This document shows positions 16,415-28,783 of a stretch of DNA of 64,000 bases, in pieces (position 1 is the first letter of the stretch; the number at the start of each line of letters is the position of its first letter). A model generated the notes under the pieces. It saw only the letters and a program-made list of their open reading frames with translations. It was not told where the DNA came from and ran no database searches. Made by a program: the position numbers and the translations under genes. Source of the stretch: Lysobacter daejeonensis GH1-9 (GTDB lineage Bacteria > Pseudomonadota > Gammaproteobacteria > Xanthomonadales > Xanthomonadaceae); assembly GCF_000768355.1 (NCBI RefSeq), contig NZ_AVPU01000001.1:1-64000 (forward strand), read 5' to 3'.

Positions 16415-18616
16415 ATGGAATTGCGAGCCCGCATGATGTCGACCGCCACGTTCGAGCCGATCACACGGGGAGTGGGGACGGACCCTCACCAGTTGGTGTT
16501 CGCATTGCAGCACCTCTCCACGGAACCCCTCAACGAGGTCATCGAGGCGGCGCTGCGGCGCACCGACGATTTCCTGTTTGACCGGGCCCAAGTCGGTGCC
16601 GATGGGGTCGAGCTCACCGCGCTGCGGGACCTGCGTCGCGTCCGCGGCCAGATCGCCCAGGGCTTTGCCCAGTCCGCTGCAGCGGGCTTCCGCGCTTTCA
16701 GCGGCATGGCCGCGGTCGAGGGCCCGGCAGAAGTCGTGTTGCGCCTGGTCGAGGACGAAGACCTCCAACAGCAGTTGGCCGACGAACAACTCATCGACAA
16801 CCTCAGCCGCCTGCATGCGCAGGGATTGGCCGCGCTGGATGCGCGCATGGCCGCCCTGGCCACGCGCGCCTCGCTCCCGGGGGGCGACAACCCGGTGGGC
16901 CCGAAGGCCTTGGCGAAGGCCATGCGTGACGGCATGCGGGGCAGTGAGCTTACAGCCAACGTCGCCATTGCCCTTCTCAAGTTCTTCGAGCGTGAACTGG
17001 GCGAAGCGCTGCATGATGTCTATGCGCGCATGAACGAGCAGCTGGCTTCGGCGGGCATCCTGCCCAGCCTGGAGGCCCCCGCGCCGAAACCGAAGTCCGA
17101 GGCCCGAACGGCTCCGGCAAACGCTTCGGAGAGGTCTGCCGATGCGTCCGACGACGCGGTTGGCATGGAGGGAGGCGATTCCGCGTTCTTCAACAGCCTG
17201 GTGGGCCTGCTGCAGGGCTGGCGCCAGCGCCTGGGAGGGCAGGAGAGCCCGCGTGCGATGGCCGGCGGCCTCGGCGGCATGCCCATGCCCACCAGCGACG
17301 TGATGAGCGTCCTGCATCGGATGCAGAAGCAGCCCTCGGCCGTTTTGGCGCAGGCACTTGATGATGACCGTGCCTCGCTGGCCGACCAGCTCCGCCGCGA
17401 GCTGCTCGCGACCGCGCAGCGCCTGGGAATGGCCGGGCACGACACCAGTCTTGGCGCCGCCGACGAGGATGCGGTCGATCTCGTCGGGATGCTGTTCGAT
17501 GTGCTGATGGACGAGCGTGACTTCGAACCCGAGGCCCGTCGCAAGATCGGACGCCTGTTGGTGCCGTATGTCCGCGTGGCGGTGAAGGATCGCCGCATGT
17601 TCCTCTACAAGGGCCATCCGGCGCGCCGCCTGTTGAACGCCGTGGCCGAAGCTTGCGAAGGCAATCACGGCGAGGGGCCGCAGGAGCGCCAGTTGCTGGA
17701 CCAGGTCGACGGCGTGGTCGAGCGCGTGGTCGCCGAGTACAACGAAGACCTGGCGATCTTCGAGACGCTGGAGCAGGAGCTCCGCAGCTACATGGACCAG
17801 CACCGCAAGCGCATGGAGCTTGCGGAAAAACGTGCCGCCGAGGCCCAGCGCGGCCGCGAGCGGCTGGAACAGGCCCGCGAGATCGCCGCCACCGACATCG
17901 TGGCGCAGCGCAATGGTCGTGAACTGCCGCCGGCGCTGGGCGAATTCCTGTCGCACTATGCGACGCACCATCTCACCCAGGTCATCCTGCGCGACGGCCA
18001 GGCTTCGCCGCGGTACGCCGATGCGTTACATGCGGTCATGGGCCTGCTGGTCAGCTTTGATCATGCGGAGTTGGGCGCGCCGCCGGAGCGGTTGCCCCCG
18101 TTGGAGCGGGCGGCACTGTCGGCGATCCTGGAAAGCTCGGGTTGCGTGGGCCATGCCGCGGAGGAAACGCTGGCCGCTCTGCATCACACCCTGGCTCGCA
18201 TCGCCGAGGGTGATGCCAGTGCCGAGCAGCAAACCCTGCCAACGCCGCCGCCGATCCCCGCACCGCCGCCGCCGGTGGTGGAGCCCCTGCTTGTGCCCGT
18301 CACCCAGGGGCCGACCCTGGACTTCGACGCCGAGGTGGCCGACCAGATCCGCGCGCTGGAGATTGGCAGCTGGGTGCAGTTGACGTCCGAAAACGGCCGC
18401 AGCGAGCCGGCCAAGGTGTCGTGGGTCAGCCCGATTTCCGCGCGCCTGTTGTTCGTCAATCGGCGCGGCATTCGCGTGCTGGTCGCTTCAGCCGAAGAGT
18501 TGGCAGCCATGGTCAAGGCCGGGCGCATGGCATTGCGAGGCGTCGACAATGCGTTCGAGGATTCGATGCGTCAGGTAATGGGGCGTCTCCAGGCCGAAGC
18601 ACCCGCGTCCGCTTGA
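16415..18616 (+). CDS. DUF1631 family protein of unknown function
   Basis: A 733-residue cytoplasmic protein, rich in Ala, Leu, Arg and Glu and mostly helical, with no signal or membrane segment. Features are a charged N-terminal part, a Pro-rich low-complexity linker (PPIPAPPPP) near residue 610, and a C-terminal PilZ-like beta segment (LEIGSWVQLTSENGRSEPAKVSWVSP-type sequence, with RLLFVNRRGIRVL). The overall pattern matches DUF1631 proteins common in Xanthomonadaceae and Pseudomonas; the role is unknown. The C-terminus raises the possibility of a nucleotide-sensing domain, but this is inference. ATG 16415 is preferred because of the adjacent -10; the frame is open from 16334. Confidence 0.85.
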   Translation: MELRARMMSTATFEPITRGVGTDPHQLVFALQHLSTEPLNEVIEAALRRTDDFLFDRAQVGADGVELTALRDLRRVRGQIAQGFAQSAAAGFRAFSGMAAVEGPAEVVLRLVEDEDLQQQLADEQLIDNLSRLHAQGLAALDARMAALATRASLPGGDNPVGPKALAKAMRDGMRGSELTANVAIALLKFFERELGEALHDVYARMNEQLASAGILPSLEAPAPKPKSEARTAPANASERSADASDDAVGMEGGDSAFFNSLVGLLQGWRQRLGGQESPRAMAGGLGGMPMPTSDVMSVLHRMQKQPSAVLAQALDDDRASLADQLRRELLATAQRLGMAGHDTSLGAADEDAVDLVGMLFDVLMDERDFEPEARRKIGRLLVPYVRVAVKDRRMFLYKGHPARRLLNAVAEACEGNHGEGPQERQLLDQVDGVVERVVAEYNEDLAIFETLEQELRSYMDQHRKRMELAEKRAAEAQRGRERLEQAREIAATDIVAQRNGRELPPALGEFLSHYATHHLTQVILRDGQASPRYADALHAVMGLLVSFDHAELGAPPERLPPLERAALSAILESSGCVGHAAEETLAALHHTLARIAEGDASAEQQTLPTPPPIPAPPPPVVEPLLVPVTQGPTLDFDAEVADQIRALEIGSWVQLTSENGRSEPAKVSWVSPISARLLFVNRRGIRVLVASAEELAAMVKAGRMALRGVDNAFEDSMRQVMGRLQAEAPASA

Positions 18617-18662
18617 TCGTTTCCCCGGTGACGGTTGGCTTGGATGGCGTCAAGATAGACGC

Positions 18663-19376
18663 ATGACCAAGCCTACCCGAGTTCTCATCCATGGCGCTTC
18701 CGGGCGCATGGGCCAGGCGTTGTTGCGGCTGGCTTCAGAGCAGTCCACCCTCCAGGTAGTGGGCGCGGTTGCGCGCGAGCCGGAGCGTCTGCCGACGTTG
18801 CCTGGCGTGCACCGGCTTGCCGCCTCGGAACTCTCGCAGGCGCCCGTCTTCGACGTGGCCATCGATTTCAGCCTGCCCGAGGGATTTGATCGCATCCTGG
18901 ATCTCTGCGTGGCGCGTGGTGCTGCGCTGGTCTCCGGGACCACTGGCATCGAACTGCTCCAGCGCGAGGCACTGGCGGCCGCCTCAAGGCAGATTCCGGT
19001 GTTGTGGGCCTCCAACTTCAGCCTGGGCGTTGCGGTGCTGAACGATCTCGTCGAGCGTGCCGCCCAGGCGTTGCAGGGGTGGGATTGCGACATCGTGGAG
19101 TCGCACCACGTACACAAGCTGGATGCGCCCTCGGGAACCGCGCTGACTCTCGGTGAACATGCCCGGAAGGGCGGTGCGGAGCCGCGGTATGCCTCGCTGC
19201 GGGCGGGGGACATCGTGGGTGAGCACCTGGTGCAGTTCACCGCACTGGGCGAGCGGATCGAACTGGTGCACCGCGCCACCAACCGGGACATCTTCGCCCG
19301 GGGCGCCTTGCATTGTGCTGGGCGGCTGGTCAGCCGACCGGCGGGCAGTTATCGGGTGCGGGACCTGCTGGATTGA
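18663..19376 (+). CDS. dapB: 4-hydroxy-tetrahydrodipicolinate reductase
   Basis: A 237-residue NAD(P)H-dependent enzyme of lysine and diaminopimelate synthesis. The Rossmann loop GASGRMG is at residues 11-17, VSGTTG binds the cofactor, and the catalytic/substrate motif SHHVHKLDAPSGTAL carries the key His, Lys and Gly-Thr. It is shorter than the E. coli enzyme (273) but the core is complete. It follows the DUF1631 gene by 46 bases; GTGACG-17-CAAGAT just upstream could be its own, nearly leaderless promoter. Confidence 0.96.
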   Translation: MTKPTRVLIHGASGRMGQALLRLASEQSTLQVVGAVAREPERLPTLPGVHRLAASELSQAPVFDVAIDFSLPEGFDRILDLCVARGAALVSGTTGIELLQREALAAASRQIPVLWASNFSLGVAVLNDLVERAAQALQGWDCDIVESHHVHKLDAPSGTALTLGEHARKGGAEPRYASLRAGDIVGEHLVQFTALGERIELVHRATNRDIFARGALHCAGRLVSRPAGSYRVRDLLD

Positions 19377-19521
19377 GCTGGCGAGTTGGCGTTCATTCAG
19401 TGCAGTTGTCGGCTGAATAGGGACATTGCGTCGAGTTCATGAGGGACGGCGTGCTTTGCGGAGTCTGACTGGAAGCTCGCATCTGGGGCACTGGATGCTG
19501 GCGCCGGGGTGCCGATCCGGA

Positions 19522-19527
19522 TAGAAT
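19522..19527 (+). promoter_or_regulatory. -10 element of the carAB promoter
   Basis: TAGAAT in the 277-base dapB-carA gap, 127 bases before the carA start, gives a long leader. No clear -35 and no arginine or pyrimidine operator were identified; nothing else was seen in the gap. Confidence 0.4.
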
Positions 19528-19653
19528 TCCCGCTCGCCTGAACTCCTCCCGCCGGACCGGTTAGAAACCGCGTCCGCGCTTTGCTGCAAGCCGCTTTCCG
19601 CGGCCGTGCGCAGGGCGGATGGTCAGCACCCCTCGGCACCCAAGGCGACCCCC

Positions 19654-20775
19654 GTGACCCATCCCGCAATCCTCGCACTCGAAGACGGCACCATCTTCGA
19701 GGGCGTTTCCGTAGGCGCGCCCGGACTTTCCGTCGGCGAAGTCGTGTTCAACACTGCACTCACCGGCTATCAGGAAGTCCTGACCGATCCGTCCTACGCG
19801 CGTCAGCTCGTGACGCTGACCTATCCCCACATCGGCAACACCGGCTGCACCGAGCAGGACGACGAGGCCACGAAGGTCTGGGCGTCCGGTCTGATCGTGC
19901 GCAACGTGCCGCGCCGGCCCAGCAACTGGCGCAGCCAGGTGTCCCTGCCGGAGTGGCTGAAGGCCCGCGGCATCGTCGCGATCGCCGACATCGACACCCG
20001 TAAGCTGACCCGCATCCTGCGCGACAAAGGCGCCCAGAATGGCGCGGTCATGGCCGGCGACGTGGACCCGGAGAAGGCCATCGAAGCCGCCCGCAAGTTC
20101 CCGGGCCTTAAGGGCATGGACCTGGCGAAGGTGGTGAGCGCGACCGAGCGCTATGAGTGGACCGATGGCCAGTTGGACCTGGACACCGGCGCCTTCGTGC
20201 AGGCCGAGCGCAAGTTCCACGTGGTGGCCTACGACTTCGGCGTGAAGATCAACATCCTGCGCATGATCGCCGAGCGCGGCTGCCGGGTGACCGTGGTGCC
20301 GGCGCAGACTCCGGCCGCCGAGGTGCTGGCCCTGAAGCCCGATGGCGTGTTCCTGTCGAATGGCCCGGGTGACCCGGAGCCGTGTGACTACGCCATCGCC
20401 GCCATCAAGGACTTCATTGCCGCCAAGGTTCCGACCTTCGGCATCTGCCTGGGCCATCAATTGCTGGCGCTTGCCAGCGGTGCGCGCACCATGAAGATGC
20501 CGCACGGCCACCATGGCGCCAACCACCCGGTACAGGACCTCGACAGCGGCCGGGTGATGATCACCTCGCAAAACCATGGTTTCGCGGTGGACGAGCCGAC
20601 GTTGCCGGCCAACGTGCGCGTGACCCATCGCTCGCTGTTCGATGGCACCAACCAGGGCATCGCCTTGACCGACGCGCCGGCCTTCAGCTTCCAGGGGCAC
20701 CCCGAGGCGAGCCCGGGCCCGCACGACGTTTCCCCGCTCTTCGACCGCTTCATTGCGCTGATGGAGAACAACTGA
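19654..20775 (+). CDS. carA: Carbamoyl-phosphate synthase small subunit
   Basis: A 373-residue glutamine amidotransferase subunit that supplies ammonia to CarB for arginine and pyrimidine synthesis. The N-terminal domain begins with [10 protein letters not shown] and contains [15 protein letters not shown]; the class I amidotransferase domain shows the nucleophile C265 in FGICLGHQ and the His-Glu pair in GHPEAS. GTG 19654 gives the normal N-terminus ([12 protein letters not shown]); the frame upstream to 19606 is not family-like. carB starts one base after its stop codon. Confidence 0.97.
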   Translation: MTHPAILALEDGTIFEGVSVGAPGLSVGEVVFNTALTGYQEVLTDPSYARQLVTLTYPHIGNTGCTEQDDEATKVWASGLIVRNVPRRPSNWRSQVSLPEWLKARGIVAIADIDTRKLTRILRDKGAQNGAVMAGDVDPEKAIEAARKFPGLKGMDLAKVVSATERYEWTDGQLDLDTGAFVQAERKFHVVAYDFGVKINILRMIAERGCRVTVVPAQTPAAEVLALKPDGVFLSNGPGDPEPCDYAIAAIKDFIAAKVPTFGICLGHQLLALASGARTMKMPHGHHGANHPVQDLDSGRVMITSQNHGFAVDEPTLPANVRVTHRSLFDGTNQGIALTDAPAFSFQGHPEASPGPHDVSPLFDRFIALMENN

Positions 20776-20776
20776 C

Positions 20777-24028
<3,252 letters not shown>

Positions 24029-24041
24029 TCGAGGCCGTCAG

Positions 24042-24070
24042 GGCCACCGGCTTCAATGCCGGTGGCCTTT
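24042..24070 (+). terminator. Terminator after carB
   Basis: A 10-base stem GGCCACCGGC / GCCGGTGGCC with loop ttcaat is followed by TTT, 14 bases after the carB stop. The rest of the gap to greA (to 24304) shows no gene. Confidence 0.8.
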
Positions 24071-24304
24071 GCGGGCGGTCGCGTGGCCACTTGGTCAAAG
24101 AGCGTCTGTCGTGTGACCGGGGCGCCCTGTGGCGCACGCCTCGGCTTGCACAAGCGTGGCTTCCAGCGTCACACCGGATTGCCGGCTCGGGCTGACGGCC
24201 CGCCGCCTTCCGTGCACAATCAGACCCTGTACCGCTGGCGTCTTGCCGGCGGGATCATTGGACGAAACGCGCTGGCGCCTGCGCTGGCACGAGGATTTTT
24301 TGCA

Positions 24305-24781
24305 ATGCGAGCACCCATCACCATGAAAGGCGCGCTGCGTTTGCGCGCCGAGCTGGAAGAACTGAAGTCGGTCAAGCGCCCGGCGGTCATCAACGCCATC
24401 GCCGAAGCGCGTGCCCATGGCGATCTCAAGGAGAACGCCGAATACCACGCTGCGCGCGAGCAGCAGGGCTTCATCGAAGGCCGCATCAAGCAGCTCGAGG
24501 CGGAGCTCTCGCACGCCCAGGTGATTGACGTCTCCTCGCTCAATGCGGGATCGCGCGTGGTGTTTGGCGCCACGGTCGAACTGGTCGACGTGGATACCGA
24601 CGAGTCGAAGACCTACCAGATCGTGGGCGACCTCGAGGCCGACATCAAACAGGGCTGGATTGCGATTTCGTCGCCGGTCGCACGGGCCCTGATCGGCAAG
24701 CACGAGGGTGACGCCATCACCATCGAGGCGCCGGGCGGTACCCGCGAGTACGAAATCGTCGCGGTCCGTTATCTCGGCTGA
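24305..24781 (+). CDS. greA: Transcription elongation factor GreA
   Basis: A 158-residue factor, exactly the E. coli length. The N-terminal coiled coil has [13 protein letters not shown] and the acidic tip region [20 protein letters not shown]; the C-terminal FKBP-like domain ends [22 protein letters not shown]. It inserts in the secondary channel of RNA polymerase and promotes cleavage of backtracked transcripts. GAGGA at 24291-24295 is a well placed ribosome-binding site for ATG 24305. Three bases separate its stop from the rpfE start. Confidence 0.98.
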   Translation: MRAPITMKGALRLRAELEELKSVKRPAVINAIAEARAHGDLKENAEYHAAREQQGFIEGRIKQLEAELSHAQVIDVSSLNAGSRVVFGATVELVDVDTDESKTYQIVGDLEADIKQGWIAISSPVARALIGKHEGDAITIEAPGGTREYEIVAVRYLG

Positions 24782-24784
24782 TCG

Positions 24785-25774
24785 ATGACGTCGACGACGC
24801 TCCTGCTGCCGGCTCGCGCGCGACTGGCGCAGCAGCGCCTGCCGCCTGCACTTGCGGTGCGCCTGGCACGGGCCGAGCGCGCGTTCGACGCTACCCACGG
24901 CCACGGACTGGGTCAGTTGGGGCGGGTGTTGGATGTCCTTCCGCGCACTTGGCCGGTGGCCGCTGCCACGCGCCAGCGTGACGCCGGTGATGCGGTGGGT
25001 GCGGCATGGTTGCGCGCGGACCCGGCTTATGTGCGCCCGGACATCAACGGTGCCCGACTGCTGGCACATGGCCCCGCGCTGGCGCTGGATCTTGCCGACG
25101 TGGACGCGTTCCTTTCCGCTCTGCGCCCGCTGTTTGGCGACGCAGGCGTGCCGATCGACGCCCCGGATCCGTCGCGCTGGTACTTGCGCCTGCCCGCCGG
25201 TGCCAAGTGGCCCGCGTTTGTGCCGCCGGACATGGCGTTGGGCGACGATGTGTTCGACCACCTGCCAGGTGCCTCGGCCGATCAAAGCGGCGAGGGCCGC
25301 CGCTGGCGCGCGCTGCTGAGCGAAGCGCAGGTGGTGCTGCACAACCACCCATGCAATGCAGAGCGGTTGGCGAAGGGATTGGCGCCGGTGAATTCGTTGT
25401 GGTTCTGGGGAGCGGGCGTGCTGCCCGGTTCCGTGCGAACCGCATACACCAGCATTGCCACTGACGACGATGCATTGGAAGCAATGGCGTTGCTAGCCGA
25501 CGTGGCGACCGCAGCTTTGCCCACTGGGTGGTCCTCCACGCCCCTCGTCAACCTCGGCAGCAGTGCAAACGCGGATTCCGCACTATTCGACCTGCGCCAT
25601 GTGCGTGACCTGGCTGCCCTTGAGCGCGACTGGCTGGCTCCGCTGCATGCGGATCTCCAGGCGGGCCGGCTGCAGCGCGCGACGCTGGATTTCGCCGATG
25701 GTCATGCCTTCGTCCTGACGCCCGGCCAACGCTGGCGGTTCTGGCGACGCGCCTTGGGATCCCTCGAGGCATGA
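24785..25774 (+). CDS. rpfE: RpfE-like conserved protein
   Basis: A 329-residue cytoplasmic protein matching RpfE of the Xanthomonas rpf region, a family sometimes labelled phosphoglycerate mutase or regulatory protein without clear biochemistry. Recognisable is the motif HNHPCNAERL followed by PVNSLWFWGAG around residues 182-205, and the final RWRFWRR. No nucleotide-binding or mutase RHG motif is seen, so the enzyme label is not supported. It lies between greA and recJ and its stop overlaps the recJ start (ATGA). Its contribution to DSF-controlled virulence factors is minor in Xanthomonas. Confidence 0.8.
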   Translation: MTSTTLLLPARARLAQQRLPPALAVRLARAERAFDATHGHGLGQLGRVLDVLPRTWPVAAATRQRDAGDAVGAAWLRADPAYVRPDINGARLLAHGPALALDLADVDAFLSALRPLFGDAGVPIDAPDPSRWYLRLPAGAKWPAFVPPDMALGDDVFDHLPGASADQSGEGRRWRALLSEAQVVLHNHPCNAERLAKGLAPVNSLWFWGAGVLPGSVRTAYTSIATDDDALEAMALLADVATAALPTGWSSTPLVNLGSSANADSALFDLRHVRDLAALERDWLAPLHADLQAGRLQRATLDFADGHAFVLTPGQRWRFWRRALGSLEA

Positions 25775-27486
25775 CGCCCGGCTCGAAGCTGCGTCGCCGC
25801 CCGGACGTTGGCGCTGGCGAGTGGCCGGAGCGCATTCCGCCGCTGCTGCAACGCGTTTACGCCGCACGAGGCGCCGCCACCATCGAGCAGGCCCAGCCGC
25901 GCCTGGCGCAACTGTTGGCCCCCGAGTTGCTGGGTGGATTGGATGCCGCCACGGCGCTGATCGCCGACGCCATCGCACGCGACCGTCATATCGTCGTGGT
26001 CGGCGACTTCGACTGCGACGGGGCCACGGCCTGCGCGGTGGGCGTGCGCGGGCTGCGGATGCTCGGCGCGCGACGCGTCTCGCATGCGGTGCCCAATCGG
26101 ATCGTGCACGGTTACGGCCTTTCGCCGGCGTTGGTGGGCGAACTGGCTGCGCTTCAGCCCGACCTGGTCATTACCGTGGACCACGGGATTGCCTGCCATC
26201 CCGGTATCGCGGCCGCAAAGTCGCGTGGCTGGCAAGTGCTGGTAACCGACCACCACCTGCCGGGCGAGACGTTGCCGCCGGCGGACGCCATCGTCAATCC
26301 CAATCTGCGTGGCGATGCCTTCCCGAGCAAGGTGATGGCCGGCGTGGGAGTCATCTTCTACGTGCTGATGGCATTGCGTCGCCGCCTGCGCGAGAGCGGG
26401 GCTGTTACAGGCACCGGGCCGGACCTTGCGACGCTGCTGGACCTGGTGGCCGTGGGCACCGTTGCCGACCTGGTGCCGCTGGACACCAATAACCGCGCCT
26501 TGGTGGCGGCGGGTCTGCGCCGGCTGCGTGCAGGGCAGGGGTGCGCTGGCTTGCGGGCGCTGATCGAGGTCGCCCAGCGTGATCCCGCGCGCCTGACCGC
26601 GGCCGACATCGGCTACGCCATCGGCCCACGCATCAATGCGGCCGGTCGCCTCGAAGACATGGCGCTGGGCATCGAGTGCCTGCTGACTGACGACCTGGAC
26701 CAGGCCCGCGGCATGGCCGCCACGCTGGATGCCATCAACGGCGAGCGCCGCACCCGTCAGCAACAGATGACCGACGAGGCGGCTGTGGCTGTGGCACGCG
26801 TGGCGCTGGCCGATGGCGCCGTGCCGGTATCGCTGTGCCTGTTCGATGCCGAGTGGCACCCGGGCGTGGTGGGCTTGGTGGCCTCCAAGATCAAGGAACG
26901 CGTGCACCGGCCCGTGGTGGCATTTGCACCGGCGGAACCGGGCAGCGCCATGTTGCGCGGTTCGGCGCGTTCCATTCCCGGCTTTCATATCCGCGACGCC
27001 ATCGCGGACGTGGACAGCCGCCACCCGGGGCTGATCGAGCGGTTCGGCGGCCACGCGATGGCGGCAGGCTTGTCTCTCCGGGCTGACGCGCTTCCCGCAT
27101 TCGAAGCGGCATTCCGCGCGCGCGCGGAAGCGGTACTGACCCCGGAGTTGCTGGAGGTCGACGTGCTCTCGGACGGCGCCCTGGCCCCGGCGGAGTTCAC
27201 CCGGGCCAGTGCGGAAGCGTTGCGTGACGGTGGACCGTGGGGGCAGGGCTTTCCGGAGCCGCAGTTCGATGGCGAATTCGACGTGCTCCAGTGGCGCGTC
27301 ATCGCCGAGCGCCACCTCAAGCTGGAGCTGGGCCACGCCGGTCGCCGCCTGAACGCGATCGAGTTCGGCGGATGGGCCGGCGCACCTCCAGCGGGCAGGG
27401 TGCGCATCGCCTATCGGCTTGAACCTGACGATTACCGCGGCGGCGATGCCGTGCAGCTGGTGGTGACGTACCGCGAGTCGGCCTGA
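25771..27486 (+). CDS. recJ: Single-stranded DNA exonuclease RecJ
   Basis: A 571-residue DHH-family 5'-3' exonuclease used in recombination and mismatch repair. Motif I is VVGDFDCDGATA, motif II ITVDHG, motif III TDHHLPGE, followed by NPNLRGD and, in the DHHA1 domain, RGSARSIPGFHIRDA and FGGHAMAAGL. The start overlaps the rpfE stop. Its 3' end overlaps the end of the convergent acyltransferase gene by 55 bases. Confidence 0.97.
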   Translation: MTPGSKLRRRPDVGAGEWPERIPPLLQRVYAARGAATIEQAQPRLAQLLAPELLGGLDAATALIADAIARDRHIVVVGDFDCDGATACAVGVRGLRMLGARRVSHAVPNRIVHGYGLSPALVGELAALQPDLVITVDHGIACHPGIAAAKSRGWQVLVTDHHLPGETLPPADAIVNPNLRGDAFPSKVMAGVGVIFYVLMALRRRLRESGAVTGTGPDLATLLDLVAVGTVADLVPLDTNNRALVAAGLRRLRAGQGCAGLRALIEVAQRDPARLTAADIGYAIGPRINAAGRLEDMALGIECLLTDDLDQARGMAATLDAINGERRTRQQQMTDEAAVAVARVALADGAVPVSLCLFDAEWHPGVVGLVASKIKERVHRPVVAFAPAEPGSAMLRGSARSIPGFHIRDAIADVDSRHPGLIERFGGHAMAAGLSLRADALPAFEAAFRARAEAVLTPELLEVDVLSDGALAPAEFTRASAEALRDGGPWGQGFPEPQFDGEFDVLQWRVIAERHLKLELGHAGRRLNAIEFGGWAGAPPAGRVRIAYRLEPDDYRGGDAVQLVVTYRESA

Positions 27487-28631
27487 GCCGGGGGCAGCCG
27501 CTTCAGTCCGAACAGCGGACGCAACCAGCGGACCCGACGGATCGCCTCGTATCCGGCAAAGCTGGCAGCAAAGGTGGCCAGCACCAGCAGTGGACCCTCG
27601 ACAACCGGCATCAGCGCCAGGGGCTTGGCCCAGTGTGCGAAGGCAACGATCAGCGTCTGGTGGAGGATGTAGACGGGGAACACCGCACTGGACAGGTAGC
27701 GCAGGACCGGGCCGTCCCCTTGGACCCAGCGCCTGGCCCAGCCGAGGATGGCGACAATGCTGGCCCACTGGTCCAGCCCCCAGATCCCGCGCTGGACCAT
27801 GCGGAGTGCGTCGGGCGGCGGGTTGGTATCGGTGTATCGGCTGAAGTACCACGCAATGAACACATAGCTCGCCAAGGCAAGCGCGGTGGCGGGCCAACGC
27901 AGGCGTTCGATGTCATTCCACACATTTTCCGCCGTGGCCAGCCAGTAGCCGGCCAGGAACAGGGGCAGGTACTGCGCGTGGTTGTACCAGTCATCGACCA
28001 ACCCGTGGGTGGATTCGAAACGCGCGACCAGGGCCAGCCTCACCACGGCCAGCAATATCGCGGGCGCCAGCAGCAGTACGGCGCCCCGCAGGCGTCGACT
28101 CAGTACCTGGCTCATCCGGGCCATCGAATTGGGGAACACCCGCCGCAGCGCCACCAGCGCGATGGTGTACACCCACAGGTAGGCCACGAACCACAGATGG
28201 TTCCAGGTAGGCAGGTCCAGGCAATCCGTATCGCGGCAAAGGGTTGTGTCTGCCATGAGGTATCGCTTGTAAAACGATGCGTATCCGTCTGAATAACCGA
28301 GTTTTTCTGCTACTTCAAAGTAGGCTTGGGGCACGACGATCACGAACATGCCAAAGATCAGTGGCAGCAGCAGGCGCCATGAGCGCTGGACTAGGAACCG
28401 CTGAGGACGGTTGGCAAGCAGGAAGGCAGTGGCCACCCCCGATATCAGGAACAACAGCGACAGCCGCCACGGGCTGGTGAGCAGCATCAACGGTTCGAGG
28501 GCCGGGCTGGTGAACGGGCTTTTGACGTGCCAGTCCCAACTCACGTAGTACATGCCCACGTGATAGAGGACCAGCAACCCAAAGGCGGCTACGCGTACCC
28601 AATCGAGATCATGGCGGCGGGAAAAGGTCAT
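27432..28631 (-). CDS. Membrane acyltransferase (acyltransferase 3/OpgC-like)
   Basis: A 399-residue integral membrane protein with about ten hydrophobic helices. The N-terminus DLDWVRVAAFGLLVLYHVGM contains the R-x10-H motif of acyltransferase 3 proteins, which O-acylate sugars or envelope lipids; WRLSLLFLISG and the C-terminal FPVYILHQTLIV are also typical. ATG 28631 is chosen because it precedes this motif; the frame opens earlier at 28709. The substrate is unknown. The gene is divergent from rpfD (153 bases) and its last codons run 55 bases into recJ, which gives an unusual Ser/Thr/Pro tail. Confidence 0.85.
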   Translation of the reverse strand: MTFSRRHDLDWVRVAAFGLLVLYHVGMYYVSWDWHVKSPFTSPALEPLMLLTSPWRLSLLFLISGVATAFLLANRPQRFLVQRSWRLLLPLIFGMFVIVVPQAYFEVAEKLGYSDGYASFYKRYLMADTTLCRDTDCLDLPTWNHLWFVAYLWVYTIALVALRRVFPNSMARMSQVLSRRLRGAVLLLAPAILLAVVRLALVARFESTHGLVDDWYNHAQYLPLFLAGYWLATAENVWNDIERLRWPATALALASYVFIAWYFSRYTDTNPPPDALRMVQRGIWGLDQWASIVAILGWARRWVQGDGPVLRYLSSAVFPVYILHQTLIVAFAHWAKPLALMPVVEGPLLVLATFAASFAGYEAIRRVRWLRPLFGLKRLPPAQADSRYVTTSCTASPPR

Positions 28632-28771
28632 GGTCGTCGCGTCCTTGGCTGGGATGGCCATGCTCCAATGGCCCCGGTCCGCGCCCTCTCCCAAAGTGAC
28701 GAATTCCAAGGGTTCAGGGACGAGCCGCGGACGGCAGGGGTGAGCGGGGGAGCCTCGCCACGCGCCGCCAG

Positions 28772-28777
28772 TAGAAT
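28772..28777 (+). promoter_or_regulatory. -10 element close to the rpfD start
   Basis: TAGAAT lies six bases before ATG 28784, without a recognisable -35 or Shine-Dalgarno sequence; a leaderless start is likely. Confidence 0.45.
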
Positions 28778-28783
28778 GCGCGG

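Noticed and set aside
24285-24304. Sigma-54-like TGGCAC ... TTGC before greA
   Set aside because: The spacing between the two elements is four bases too long; the TTGC overlaps the start codon region, and a normal ribosome-binding site explains the sequence.
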